Shown here piece by piece: positions 28,507-37,256 of a stretch of 64,000 bases of DNA. Each line of letters starts with the position of its first letter. Position 1 is the stretch's first letter. Under the pieces are notes generated by a model. It was not told the origin of the DNA, did no database searches, and was given only the letters and a program-made list of their open reading frames with translations. The position numbers and the translations under genes were made by a program. This DNA comes from Ferruginibacter sp. (GTDB lineage Bacteria > Bacteroidota > Bacteroidia > Chitinophagales > Chitinophagaceae): the NCBI GenBank assembly GCA_013141115.1, contig JABFRP010000001.1, positions 62,001 to 126,000 of the forward strand, given 5' to 3'.

Positions 28507-29478
28507 TCAGTTGTGATTAGCCTTGCTTATTTTTTCTAAAATCTGGTGAGCTACATCCATTGCCCTAAAACCATCAACTACACTAACAGGTGTATTGGTA
28601 TTATTTACTATTGCATTGCGAAACTCTTCCAGTTCCATTTTTATGGCATTTACTTCCGGCACATTGGGGTTGGTAATAGCAATCGTTTTTTTACCACTGT
28701 TGGTTTCTATATCAAAAGTAAATACATTTTTATCTTCCGGAGTGTTGAGTTTAATGATCTCAGTTTTCTTTTCTAAAAAATCAATACCTATATAAGCATC
28801 TTTTTGAAACAGTCGCATCTTGCGCATTTTTTTCATAGATATCCTGCTACTGGTAAGGTTGGCCACACAGCCATTATCAAACTCAATTCTTACGTTGGCA
28901 ATGTCCGGCGTATCACTCATTACAGATACGCCATTGGCACTAATATAATTAACGTTACTTTTTACAAGGCTTAAAATAATGTCAATATCATGTATCATTA
29001 AATCCAGTATCACACTTACATCGGTACCTCGTGGGTTAAATTGTGCCAGGCGATGCACTTCAATAAACATGGGTTGCAGTTTGTATTCCTGCAGGGCTAA
29101 AAAAGCCGGGTTAAATCTTTCCACATGGCCTACCTGAAATTTTATATTGGCTTCTTTAGCCAGCTTTACCAAAATCCTGGCTTCTTCCATAGTATTGGCC
29201 AGGGGCTTTTCTACAAATACATGTTTGCCTTTTTTTATAGCTGCTTCACATAATTCAAAATGAAAACTGGTTGGGGCTACAATATCCAGCGCATCGCAAT
29301 CATCTATCAGTTGCTCAGCTTCTGCATAGCGGCGTAAATTATATTTTTCGCTTACCAATTTTGCATTGGCATCATCGGTATCGCAAAATCCCACTAATTG
29401 TACTCCCTCAATTTCGGACCAATTATTCAAATGAAATTTTCCTAAATGGCCTGCACCTATAACTCCAACTTTAAGCAT
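28507..29478 (-). CDS. Gfo/Idh/MocA family NAD(P)-dependent oxidoreductase
   Basis: A 323-residue sugar dehydrogenase-type protein. The Rossmann motif VGVIGAGHLGKFHL is at the start, FVEKPLANTMEEARILV carries the EKP catalytic lysine, and HDIDIILSLV is the typical second-domain histidine motif. It lies 42 bases upstream of the sugar transferase on the same strand and may modify an activated sugar for the same glycan. The substrate is unknown. Confidence 0.9.
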   Translation of the reverse strand: MLKVGVIGAGHLGKFHLNNWSEIEGVQLVGFCDTDDANAKLVSEKYNLRRYAEAEQLIDDCDALDIVAPTSFHFELCEAAIKKGKHVFVEKPLANTMEEARILVKLAKEANIKFQVGHVERFNPAFLALQEYKLQPMFIEVHRLAQFNPRGTDVSVILDLMIHDIDIILSLVKSNVNYISANGVSVMSDTPDIANVRIEFDNGCVANLTSSRISMKKMRKMRLFQKDAYIGIDFLEKKTEIIKLNTPEDKNVFTFDIETNSGKKTIAITNPNVPEVNAIKMELEEFRNAIVNNTNTPVSVVDGFRAMDVAHQILEKISKANHN

Positions 29479-29495
29479 AAAAGCAAATGTTTACT

Positions 29496-29527
29496 CAAAG
29501 TTAATTGATTATTGCAAGTGATTGAAA
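29496..29527 (-). promoter_or_regulatory. Candidate promoter of the oxidoreductase-sugar transferase pair
   Basis: On the minus strand, TTTC (29527-29524) and TAACTTTG (29503-29496, perfect -7 match) are 20 bases apart, 17 bases before the oxidoreductase start. Confidence 0.48.
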
Positions 29528-29550
29528 CTTAGTATTTAACAGTGTGTCAA

Positions 29551-29581
29551 TCAAAAAAAGAGGCTTATTAGCAAGCCTCTT
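29551..29581 (-). terminator. Terminator after accA
   Basis: A 9-bp perfect stem (29573-29581 with 29558-29566, AAGAGGCTT/AAGCCTCTT), 6-base loop, followed on the minus strand by a run of T. It ends accA and insulates the oxidoreductase gene. Confidence 0.88.
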
Positions 29582-29607
29582 AATAAATTTATTATGAATG
29601 GTGTAAT

Positions 29608-30576
29608 TTATTCATCCCAAAATCCCATCTTTCCAAACTTTTCAATGCGTTGGTTTATTCTTTCCTGTGCCGGAATTTTTTTAAGCTCGGCAATTACCGG
29701 CAATAAATATTTTTTTAAATTATTGGCAGCTTCTTCATAATCCCAATGAGCGCCACCCCAGGGCTCGGGTACTATACCATCAACGAGCCCAAATTCCATC
29801 ATATTTTCAGGGGTTAATTTCAATTGATCTGCTGCAATTTCTTTTTGGGCCCAGCTTCTCCATAAAATAGCGCTGCAGTTTTCGGGAGAAATTACTGTGT
29901 ACCAGGTATTTGCCAGCATAAAAACTTTGTCGCCTACTCCAATACCTAATGCGCCACCGCTTGCACCTTCGCCAATGATAACGCATATTACAGGCACTTT
30001 CAGGCGTATCATTTCGTAAATATTACGGGCAATGGCTTCTCCTTGTCCTCTTTCTTCTGCTTCAAGGCCCGGGTAAGCACCGGGAGTGTCAATAAGTGTA
30101 ATAACAGGTTTGTTGAATTTTTCTGCCAGCCGCATCAGCCTCAGGGCTTTTCTGTAGCCCTCAGGGTTAGCCATACCAAAGTTTCTTAACTGCCTCATTT
30201 TAGTATTAATGCCCTTTTGCTGGCCGATGATCATAACCGTTTCTCCATCCAGCTGGGCAAAACCTCCCACCATGGCTTTATCATCTCTTACATTTCTATC
30301 ACCGTGCAACTCAATAAAGTTGGTACACATTTTATCAATGTACTTTAAGGTGTAGGGTCTGTCTGGATGGCGGCTCAGCTGTACTTTTTGCCAGGAGGTG
30401 AGGCTATCGGTTAGTTCTCTTTTAGTTTCTATAATTCTTTGTTCCAGCTTGGCAATCGTGTCACTTGCATCAATTTTACTTTTTTCTGCGCTTACCTTTT
30501 GTATTTCTATCTGATCGTACAGATCTTTTATGGGCTTCTCAAAGTCGAGGAACTGTCGGTTTTTAAGTTCTGGCAT
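29608..30576 (-). CDS. accA: Acetyl-CoA carboxylase carboxyltransferase subunit alpha
   Basis: A 322-residue subunit that transfers CO2 from biotin to acetyl-CoA for fatty acid synthesis. It begins [17 protein letters not shown] and has [56 protein letters not shown] crotonase motifs and [15 protein letters not shown]. Length is normal. It stands alone between its own promoter and terminator, so beta subunit accD is elsewhere. Confidence 0.97.
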   Translation of the reverse strand: MPELKNRQFLDFEKPIKDLYDQIEIQKVSAEKSKIDASDTIAKLEQRIIETKRELTDSLTSWQKVQLSRHPDRPYTLKYIDKMCTNFIELHGDRNVRDDKAMVGGFAQLDGETVMIIGQQKGINTKMRQLRNFGMANPEGYRKALRLMRLAEKFNKPVITLIDTPGAYPGLEAEERGQGEAIARNIYEMIRLKVPVICVIIGEGASGGALGIGVGDKVFMLANTWYTVISPENCSAILWRSWAQKEIAADQLKLTPENMMEFGLVDGIVPEPWGGAHWDYEEAANNLKKYLLPVIAELKKIPAQERINQRIEKFGKMGFWDE

Positions 30577-30632
30577 TTAAGTTTATACTATTTGGTTTAC
30601 AATATAGTTTACCGGTTACGGATTTGGAGCTG

Positions 30633-30662
30633 CAAGATAGCCTGTAAAATTAGGGATTACAA
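30633..30662 (-). promoter_or_regulatory. Candidate accA promoter
   Basis: On the minus strand, TTG (30662-30660) and TATCTTG (30639-30633) are 20 bases apart, about 57 bases before accA. It matches the TTG-N19-TATCTTG arrangement seen before the OmpH-like gene. Confidence 0.42.
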
Positions 30663-30677
30663 TATTTTAATAAAAGT

Positions 30678-30709
30678 TTTGGAATGAGAAACTCAAAATC
30701 CTATCTTTG
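30678..30709 (+). promoter_or_regulatory. tRNA-Asp promoter
   Basis: TTTG at 30678-30681 and TATCTTTG at 30702-30709 are both perfect and 20 bases apart. This is the cleanest primary promoter in the window and points straight at tRNA-Asp. Confidence 0.75.
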
Positions 30710-30768
30710 CACTCCCGAAAAAAGAAGGATAGTCAAATTTTGATTTTGAATTCAGCACCCGGGTAGTT

Positions 30769-30842
30769 GGAGCGGTAGTTCAGTTGGTTAGAATGCTGCC
30801 CTGTCACGGCAGAGGTCGCGGGTTCGAGTCCCGTCCGCTCCG
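30769..30842 (+). tRNA. tRNA-Asp (anticodon GTC)
   Basis: Acceptor stem GGAGCGG/CCGCTCC, D-arm AGTTCAGTTGGTTAGAAT, anticodon loop CTGTCAC (GTC), T-arm CGCGGGTTCGAGTCCCGTC and discriminator G. It is a single-tRNA unit with its own promoter and terminator. Confidence 0.96.
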
Positions 30843-30851
30843 CAAGTTTAA

Positions 30852-30884
30852 ATTAAAAACCCGCTTTTATAGCGGGTTTTTAAT
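30852..30884. terminator. Bidirectional terminator after tRNA-Asp
   Basis: A 14-bp perfect stem (30852-30865 with 30871-30884) around a 5-base loop, A-rich on one side and T-rich on the other. It can serve tRNA-Asp on the plus strand and the LysR gene on the minus strand. Confidence 0.88.
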
Positions 30885-30962
30885 TTGGGGTCTATAAAAA
30901 TCTGTTTTTACGAAGCATTATACCGGGATAGTTTAAATACGGCATGTTTGAAAAATTAAATT

Positions 30963-31826
30963 TCAAAACATCGCAATAAACCTACTTAGCTCTTCTTCCC
31001 GTTCTCGTAACCAAAAAAGTTTCATCTCAGCTTTTTGAGGAATGTTTTTTAATTCAATCAGTTTAATATTCATATTTACGTCACGTACAGAAGAGATAGG
31101 TTCAATTGAAATACCAAGCCCAGCTTCTACTAATCGCACTACTGCCATCGAGTGGGCCGACTCATGTGCCACTCTTGGAATGAAACCAAAGCTCTGGCAA
31201 ATCTGTAAAATTGTTTCAACATAACCAATACCTGTAGATAGTTGTGGTAAAATAAAAGTTTCATTTTTTAAAATCGATAAATCAGTTAACCTCTTTTTCG
31301 ATAAAGGATGATTGCTAGGCAAAATCAGTACAAAATTTTCTTTGTATAAGATTTTGGAGTTTGCTTCTGCAGGTAATATAATATTAGGAGCAACGCCAAT
31401 ATCGGTTTTTCTGGTGAGCAACATTTCAATTTGATGATAATTGGATGTTTCCTGTACAATAGTTTTTAGGTTTGGCCATTTATGCTTAACCTTAACCAAA
31501 AAGGACGGTACTACAGTGTTCATAGCTGAACTTGCATGTGTAACTTTTACCTCGCCTGCCTCACCATTATGCAATTGTGCTGTAAGAACAATTGTTTTAC
31601 TTAAATCCTGCAAAATTCTTGTTACTTCTTTTTGAAAAAATATACCTGCGGCAGTTAATGTAACAGTTCGTTTATTTCTGTTAAGCAATAAAACACCTAC
31701 TTCTTTTTCCAGTAATTGTATTTGCCTGCTTAAAGCCGGTTGAACAATATTGATTTGTTCAGCAGCTTGCCTGAAATTGAGTATGTTACTTAAAATTAAA
31801 AAATTTTTAAGTTGTTGAATATCCAT
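30963..31826 (-). CDS. LysR family transcriptional regulator
   Basis: A 287-residue regulator. The N-terminal winged helix reads QQLKNFLILSNILNFRQAAE, then QPALSRQIQLLEKEVGVLLL, a textbook LysR DNA-binding domain. The effector domain follows with LILPSNHPLSKKRL and EAGLGISIEPIS. I place the start at MDIQQL (31826); an ATG three codons upstream (31835) is also possible. It diverges from the decayed isochorismatase gene and the M24 peptidase, which it probably once controlled. Confidence 0.92.
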   Translation of the reverse strand: MDIQQLKNFLILSNILNFRQAAEQINIVQPALSRQIQLLEKEVGVLLLNRNKRTVTLTAAGIFFQKEVTRILQDLSKTIVLTAQLHNGEAGEVKVTHASSAMNTVVPSFLVKVKHKWPNLKTIVQETSNYHQIEMLLTRKTDIGVAPNIILPAEANSKILYKENFVLILPSNHPLSKKRLTDLSILKNETFILPQLSTGIGYVETILQICQSFGFIPRVAHESAHSMAVVRLVEAGLGISIEPISSVRDVNMNIKLIELKNIPQKAEMKLFWLREREEELSRFIAMF

Positions 31827-31853
31827 AGTAATCACATTAAAGCATCAATCAAT

Positions 31854-31884
31854 CAAAATTAAGCATATTATTTTATCAGAGAAA
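31854..31884 (-). promoter_or_regulatory. Candidate LysR gene promoter
   Basis: On the minus strand, TTTC (31884-31881) and TAATTTTG (31861-31854, perfect -7) are 19 bases apart. On the plus strand TACCTTG (31886-31892) in the same spacer could serve the divergent gene. Confidence 0.42.
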
Positions 31885-31924
31885 TTACCTTGCTTTGCTT
31901 TTATATTAATTTCATTAAATCAGT

Positions 31925-32467
31925 ATAACAAAATCAGGTAATCCTGCATTAATTCTTGTTGATATTCAAAAGGGCTTTGAGGATACCGAATATTGGGGAG
32001 GATAAAGGAATAATCCTGATGTAGAATTGAGGGCTGAGTTACTTAAACTGTGGAGAGAAAATCATCTTCCTGTTTTTTATATTCAGCATTGCTCCTCCAA
32101 TCCGGCTTCTTTACTTTATGCCACAAATGCAGGTAATGCATTTAATAATTTAGTACTTCCTGCAGCGGGGGAGTTAATAATAAAGAAAAAAGTAAACAGC
32201 GCATTTATTGTAACACTGGTAATTGTTGGGTTAACTACAGATCACTGTATTTCAACCACCACAAGAATGGCTGGAAACTTAGGTTATGAAACGTATCTTG
32301 TTGCTGATGCTACTGCCACTTTTAATAAAATTGGAGTTGACGGAACAAGCTATTCTGCTGAGCTTATTCATGAAACAGCGCTGGTAAGTTTACATAAAGA
32401 GTTTGCAACAATTGTAACTACAGGTTTTATAAAACAAAGTATTTTATCTTCTTTAATTATTAAATAA
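31925..32467 (+). pseudogene. Decayed isochorismatase-family cysteine hydrolase
   Basis: Read from ATA at 31925, the frame gives the family opening NPALILVDIQKGFEDTEYWGG, then a TAA stop at 32003-32005, then RNNPDVELRAELLKLWRENH and the rest in the same frame. Later landmarks are FYIQHCSSNPAS, GNAFN, NSAFI and the nucleophile motif GLTTDHCISTTTRMAGNLGYETYLV. Against family memory, about 14 codons are missing between NSAFI and TLVIVGL. So there are three lesions: no start codon, an in-frame stop and an internal deletion. A shortened product from a TTG at 32027 would lack the catalytic Asp of VDIQ. Confidence 0.82.
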
Positions 32468-32472
32468 AAATT

Positions 32473-33156
32473 ATGAACGGGATAGCGCAAAAAATGATGG
32501 ATGCACAGAATAAAGCAATTGAATTATTTAGTGCGGTAGATGCAAGAGGATTGATCGTTGCTGGTAAAACAGAAAAACAACTTAGCGATGAAATTGTACA
32601 AATTGCTAAAGCAGAATTTGGTACAGAAAATCATTGGGGTAAAAAAATTGTAAGAACTGGCATTAATACATTACAACCTTATAGTGCCGACCCATCAAAT
32701 TTATTAATTCAGGAAGGCGATATTTTGTTCTTTGATTTTCATCCCGTTTTTGAAGGTTGGGAGGCAGACCTTGGTCGAACTTATGTTTTAGGAAACGACC
32801 CTTTAAAACAAAAGATAAAAAAAGATGTAGAAACAGCCTGGCACGAAGGGAATGATTGGTATTTTAAACAAAATAAACTTACCGGTGCTCAATTTTTTAA
32901 ATATGCAACCGACCTTGCAAAACGTTATGGCTATGAATTTGGAAATGCTATTGCCGGACACATCATCGGCAAATACCCACACGAACAACCCGATGATCCA
33001 AATGATATGAGTTTTGATGTACACCCTGATAATAATACCGATATTTTACAATTAGATAAATTTGGGGATAAAAGACATTGGATGTTGGAGTTACATTTTG
33101 TAGATAGAGAAAATAATATTGGAGCCTTTTTTGAGCAATTATTGACATCAGAATAA
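32473..33156 (+). CDS. M24 family metallopeptidase-like protein
   Basis: A 227-residue creatinase/aminopeptidase-fold protein. Metal-ligand regions are visible as LFFDFHPVFEGWEADLGRTY (two Asp), GHIIGKYPHE (His) and HWMLELHF (Glu). It is shorter than methionine aminopeptidase and lacks the N-terminal domain of Xaa-Pro peptidase. It may be one of the small stand-alone M24 proteins that hydrolyse dipeptides or other amides. It starts 5 bases after the decayed hydrolase and remains intact, facing a LysR regulator. Confidence 0.82.
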   Translation: MNGIAQKMMDAQNKAIELFSAVDARGLIVAGKTEKQLSDEIVQIAKAEFGTENHWGKKIVRTGINTLQPYSADPSNLLIQEGDILFFDFHPVFEGWEADLGRTYVLGNDPLKQKIKKDVETAWHEGNDWYFKQNKLTGAQFFKYATDLAKRYGYEFGNAIAGHIIGKYPHEQPDDPNDMSFDVHPDNNTDILQLDKFGDKRHWMLELHFVDRENNIGAFFEQLLTSE

Positions 33157-33559
33157 AATATTTCAAATCTTAAACAATCAGGAAAAGTATCGTATTTTGA
33201 AAACCGGCCGACACAGCCTGTAAATTGTTTAACCCCAAACAGTGTTACCAATTATCCTGTTAGTACGGTGAGAAAATACATACCTGTTAATTGGGAAAAA
33301 TGTAAAAAAAAATACAAGAAACATTTATTTTTATAGATCTAGGAAAAAAGGTAAAAATATTTTCAGGTATTTGCTGCAAATAAATCAGGAATAGGGGATA
33401 GCTGATAAAATATAAAAGAGTATAACAAGCTCAACAGTACAAAAAAACTAAATTTCAAATTAGAGTGGGTATTAAACCAATTCGATAGTTTTGCTGAAAA
33501 TAATGAGTAAATGTTATATTGTGGCTAATAAAAAGTAAAGAAAAATCAACAACTTATTA
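33157..33559. other. AT-rich 403-base gap with a long open frame and a palindrome
   Basis: No gene can be supported here. The frame of the M24 gene stays open after its stop, from 33157 to a TAG at 33334-33336, with a protein-like composition (segment YPVSTVRKYIPVNWEK) but no start codon, so it may be a gene remnant. At 33368-33382 a 15-base palindrome (TATTTGC T GCAAATA) could be an operator. No clear promoter for the LytTR gene is visible. Confidence 0.35.
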
Positions 33560-34486
33560 ATGCAAAGCTTTTCTCCATACCGTGATTTTTGGTTACGTTT
33601 AGGATTGTCCGTATTACTGGCTTTTTTCTTTGTATTTCTTGGTAGCGATTCATTAAGTGATACAATAAAAGGAAAATATCTTGTAGCTGACCTGCTATCT
33701 GGCTTTTGTCTCACTTTTATTACTACTTCTTTAATTAATGTGATCACTGCATTTCTGGATGAACAGTATCCCTGGAATAAATATTTAACTACCAGGTTAG
33801 TGTATCAATTTATAGCCGCCGTGGTTATCCCTGCTATTTTTGTGCTGGCATTTATGTATACTTATCTAATAGTAATGCTGGGTTTTAAAAAAGAAGAGCT
33901 TGACTTCTTTTTTAAAACTGAATTTCCTATTTCAATTTTATTCATAATTTTCTGGAACGTAGTGTATGTGGGCTATTTTTTTTACAGAGAAAGTAAAAAA
34001 AGTGATGGAGAGTTATTGTCGCTTAAAGAACAGTTGTACACCCTGCAAAATGTAAAAACCGGTTCTGATATGTTACCAACCCTTCCTGAAGAAAGTATTG
34101 CAGATATAAAAGAAGAAGCTGACTTTACTGAATCTGGAACTATCAACAAGATAAAAATATTGGTGGCAGTTTCCGGCAGCAAAAACATTCCAATTCCGGT
34201 AGAAACCATCGCTTATTTTTATAAAGATGGGAATTATACCTCTTTAAAAACCTTCCAGTCTGAAACTTACTTACTTAACCACTCCCTTGATGAATTGATG
34301 AAATTGCTGGAAGAAACGCTTTTCTTCCGGGCCAACCGTCAGTTTATCATTAACCTTAAAGCCTGCCACTATTTCACTAATGAAGAGAATGGTAAACTTG
34401 AAGTGCACCTGATGCCTGCTTATGATGATGGGGTAATCATCAGCCAAAAAAGGACTCCCGCCTTTAAAGAATGGCTGAATAAATAA
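33560..34486 (+). CDS. Membrane-bound LytTR transcriptional regulator
   Basis: A 308-residue protein with four hydrophobic segments in the first 150 residues (for example LRLGLSVLLAFFFVFLG and IAAVVIPAIFVLAFMYTYLIV), a linker, and a LytTR DNA-binding domain at about residues 195-305: IPVETIAYFYKDGNYTSLKT, then HSLDELMKLLEETLFFRANR and FIINLKACHYF. It has no receiver domain, so signals are probably sensed by the membrane part. It may control the secreted-protein genes downstream. Confidence 0.88.
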   Translation: MQSFSPYRDFWLRLGLSVLLAFFFVFLGSDSLSDTIKGKYLVADLLSGFCLTFITTSLINVITAFLDEQYPWNKYLTTRLVYQFIAAVVIPAIFVLAFMYTYLIVMLGFKKEELDFFFKTEFPISILFIIFWNVVYVGYFFYRESKKSDGELLSLKEQLYTLQNVKTGSDMLPTLPEESIADIKEEADFTESGTINKIKILVAVSGSKNIPIPVETIAYFYKDGNYTSLKTFQSETYLLNHSLDELMKLLEETLFFRANRQFIINLKACHYFTNEENGKLEVHLMPAYDDGVIISQKRTPAFKEWLNK

Positions 34487-34654
34487 GTATTTTATCTTTT
34501 CTCCAGATTTTCAGTGGCTAAATTATAGACTTCACCCTCTTTTCCTCCTCTTTCAGGCATCAGCATCAATCCTTTGGCTGGTAATGCCCTTTTAGTGGCT
34601 TTAAGTTTGCATTTTAATAAGCCATTCATTTATTCAATTTTATTAAATCATTTT

Positions 34655-35311
34655 ATGAAAACAGGATTTTCAATTGCTGTAATAAGTGTCATCCTGACAT
34701 TTATGTCTTGTTCAAAACAGCGTATCTCGGGGAACGGCACTACCATTACAGAGATAAGAAATGTCAACAATTTTACAGCTATAACCGCTTCGGGCAATAC
34801 CAGCATTTATATCAACCAGGGGGCAATTTTTAAAGTAACTGTTAAAGGGTATGGCAATCTTCTTCCTTATTATGAAACAAAGTTGGTGAATACTACCCTG
34901 CAGCTGGGCTACCAGCAAAACGTAAATATTAAGAATGATAATACAGAGGTTTTTGTCACGTTGCCGGTTTTAAACGGACTTGGCCTGTATGGCTCAGGAA
35001 ATATTACTACCACGGGGGCTTTTGATGGAAATACAGATTTTAATGTGGTCGTTTCCGGTTCCGGCAATATTTATTTCAGTAGTGGAACTGCTCAAAATTT
35101 CTATTCAAAAGTGGATGGAAGTGGAAACATTTATATGCTGAATATGGTAACTAATAAAGCAGCGGCTAATATTACCGGAAGTGGTAACACAGAAATTACT
35201 GCCATTAACCAATTGAAAGTAAAAATCAATGGCAGCGGTAAAGTTTATTACAGAGGAAGTCCTGTAATAATAAGCAGCATAACGGGTAGCGGTACCGTGT
35301 TACCAAAATAA
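34655..35311 (+). CDS. Head-GIN domain (DUF2807) lipoprotein
   Basis: A 218-residue secreted protein. The start at 34655 gives a lipoprotein-type signal (SVILTFMSC). The mature part is a right-handed beta repeat of the putative auto-transporter adhesin family: FTAITASGNTSIYINQG at the start, followed by repeated GSGN units (LYGSGNITT, VSGSGNIYFSS, DGSGNIYM, ITGSGNTEI, INGSGKVYY). These proteins are common in this phylum and are thought to be surface or adhesion related. The longer frame from 34574 is not used because it would bury the signal. Confidence 0.87.
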   Translation: MKTGFSIAVISVILTFMSCSKQRISGNGTTITEIRNVNNFTAITASGNTSIYINQGAIFKVTVKGYGNLLPYYETKLVNTTLQLGYQQNVNIKNDNTEVFVTLPVLNGLGLYGSGNITTTGAFDGNTDFNVVVSGSGNIYFSSGTAQNFYSKVDGSGNIYMLNMVTNKAAANITGSGNTEITAINQLKVKINGSGKVYYRGSPVIISSITGSGTVLPK

Positions 35312-35356
35312 GTACATCAATCTAAATTCACTAAACTAATTTAAAGCAATAAATAC

Positions 35357-35962
35357 ATGAAGCAATATCTTCTGCTTTTTTGTGCAGCAGCATTATTTTC
35401 GCTGAGTACAAAAGCACAAAAGCATCCTACACCAATTACAGTTTCGGTTTTTAACGAGGCCACGGCAATTCCGTTTACAAAATTTGTAACTACACCTGTT
35501 CATCCTGGCATACAGGTAGGCTCAAATTTTTGGAACAGAGAGCGAAAACATACTCATTTATTTCAAACTTTTAATATTGGTTATTTTTTTCACAGTAAGC
35601 TTAATCACGGTTTTTTTACAAACACAGAACTTGCTTATGACTATAAATTCAATTTTGGTTTAAATATTAAAACATCAATAGGCATTGGCTATCTGCATAG
35701 TTTTACTACACAAAAAGAGTATCAGTTTGAAAACGGCAGCTATAAAAGCGGCCGGGATAAGGGAAACAGCCGTGTTATGTTTTCTTTGGGAACAGGCTTG
35801 GGGTACCGACTGCAAAAAAGCAATCTCTATTCCCCAGAGATTTTTATGATGTATCAAAGTTGGGCCGAATATCCATATTCTCCTGGCTTTATTCCGGTAA
35901 TGACACATACCAATTTACAATTAGGAACCAAGTTTTTTATCAATCAAAAAAAAGACAAATGA
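35357..35962 (+). CDS. Secreted outer-membrane-like protein, unknown
   Basis: A 201-residue protein with a signal peptide (residues 1-20, ending STKAQ) and alternating aromatic beta strands such as FQTFNIGYFFHSKLNHGFFTN and GLNIKTSIGIGYLHSF. It looks like a small beta-barrel but no family is recognised. Its TGA overlaps the ATG of the next gene by four bases, implying coupled translation with the beta-lactamase-like lipoprotein. Confidence 0.7.
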   Translation: MKQYLLLFCAAALFSLSTKAQKHPTPITVSVFNEATAIPFTKFVTTPVHPGIQVGSNFWNRERKHTHLFQTFNIGYFFHSKLNHGFFTNTELAYDYKFNFGLNIKTSIGIGYLHSFTTQKEYQFENGSYKSGRDKGNSRVMFSLGTGLGYRLQKSNLYSPEIFMMYQSWAEYPYSPGFIPVMTHTNLQLGTKFFINQKKDK

Positions 35963-37143
35963 ACCAAACTATATTAGGATTGTTAATATCCATTTTCATT
36001 TTCACTTCCTGCCAAAAGGAAGACAATAATAATACCCCGGCATCTTACAACTGTAATTTTTCATTTACCGACAGTAGTACGGCAAATGCCAATAACGCAA
36101 AGTATAAGCAATTGCTTACAGATATAACCGCCTCGGGTGTGCCTGGTATTGCAATGAGTATACATAAGCCTGGCGTTGGCCTGTGGCTGGGGGCATCGGG
36201 CAAAGCAGATTTACGCAATAATGTAGCGATGAAGCCCTGCCATATTACGAGAATGGGCAGTACTGTAAAAACATTTACCGCTGTTACAATTCTTAAGTTA
36301 AAGGAGGAAGGGAAATTACAACTGGATGATAAGGCGTCCATGTATTTACCTGCCTGGGCAATGCACAATATTGCCAATGCTGATAAAGCTACTATACGGC
36401 AACTACTCAATCATTCAAGTGGTATTTTTAATTATATTAGAAGTGCACAGTTTCAAACAGCTTCTTTAAATGATCTAATTAAAGAGTGGACACCTGATGA
36501 ACTGCTGGCTTATGCAAGAGGCAAGCATGCATATTTTGAACCGGGTACAGACACTTATTATTCCAATACTGGTTATATTTTTTTGGGAATGATTATAGAG
36601 GAAATAACCGGTAAACCCTTTTGGCAGGTGTTTCAGGAAAAAATATTTACACCACTGGGATTAACAGCTACTTCTTTTGCTGCAACCAATACTGTGCCTG
36701 CTAATATAGTAAGAGGGTATGTAGATTTTTATAGCAACCTGCAGGTTACAGATGCAACATATTTCAGCGGATGGGATTATTACACTGCTGATGGGGGATT
36801 AATATCCAATGCATATGATATGAATGTTTTTATGCAACGCTTGTTTGGCGGCAATATCATTAACGCTGCTTCACTGAATGAAATGCTCACTACAATTGCT
36901 CCCCAAAAAATTGATACAGATTTCTTTCCTATCCAACACGGTCTGGGTATTTTTAAAATATCTACTCCTTATGGCGATGCCTTTATGCACAGCGGGGATG
37001 CCATTGGTTATTATGCAACTATAGCTTATTTCCCTGCTACAAAAACTACCATCGTGTGGGCAGTAAATGGTAATTATGGAAAAATCGATCAATTCGCATC
37101 CTCCAAAAAAGCAATGGAGAAAATATTTGCCACTGTATTTTAA
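35959..37143 (+). CDS. Serine beta-lactamase-like/DD-peptidase-like lipoprotein
   Basis: A 394-residue class C-like serine hydrolase with a lipoprotein signal (IFIFTSCQ). The catalytic Ser101-x-x-Lys104 is in MGSTVKTFTAV, the Tyr-x-Asn motif in YYSNTGYIFLG (about residue 201) and the HSG box in FMHSGDAIGYY. Relatives act as DD-carboxypeptidases, esterases or D-amino-acid hydrolases, and only some are true beta-lactamases. The start at 35959 overlaps the previous gene and suits the signal; a longer frame from 35860 lies inside that gene. Confidence 0.88.
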   Translation: MNQTILGLLISIFIFTSCQKEDNNNTPASYNCNFSFTDSSTANANNAKYKQLLTDITASGVPGIAMSIHKPGVGLWLGASGKADLRNNVAMKPCHITRMGSTVKTFTAVTILKLKEEGKLQLDDKASMYLPAWAMHNIANADKATIRQLLNHSSGIFNYIRSAQFQTASLNDLIKEWTPDELLAYARGKHAYFEPGTDTYYSNTGYIFLGMIIEEITGKPFWQVFQEKIFTPLGLTATSFAATNTVPANIVRGYVDFYSNLQVTDATYFSGWDYYTADGGLISNAYDMNVFMQRLFGGNIINAASLNEMLTTIAPQKIDTDFFPIQHGLGIFKISTPYGDAFMHSGDAIGYYATIAYFPATKTTIVWAVNGNYGKIDQFASSKKAMEKIFATVF

Positions 37144-37207
37144 ATAACAGTAAAAGAAGGCTTTGTTACAACCGGACAAAAAATTGATTTTTATTAAAAC
37201 GTTTTTT

Positions 37208-37221
37208 TTGACATAAGTCAA
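37208..37221 (+). promoter_or_regulatory. TTGAC-N4-GTCAA operator before the Crp/Fnr gene
   Basis: TTGACATAAGTCAA is a perfect 5-bp dyad with 4-base spacing, the layout of Fnr-type sites. A TTTG -33 box starts 3 bases after it. It is one of three such sites in the window and sits just before the only Crp/Fnr regulator here, so autoregulation is likely. Confidence 0.7.
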
Positions 37222-37224
37222 AAT

Positions 37225-37256
37225 TTTGATGAAACCTTGTTACTAAATTACATTTA
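37225..37256 (+). promoter_or_regulatory. Promoter of the Crp/Fnr gene
   Basis: TTTG at 37225-37228 and TACATTTA at 37249-37256 (TAnnTTTA) are 20 bases apart. The operator abuts the -33 box as in class II activation. The -7 box ends on the A of the ATG at 37256, so the mRNA would start a few bases inside the annotated frame. Confidence 0.5.

Noticed and set aside
35959-37143. True beta-lactamase giving drug resistance
   Set aside because: The SxxK, YxN and HSG motifs are shared by DD-peptidases and esterases; nothing in the sequence shows antibiotic hydrolysis.
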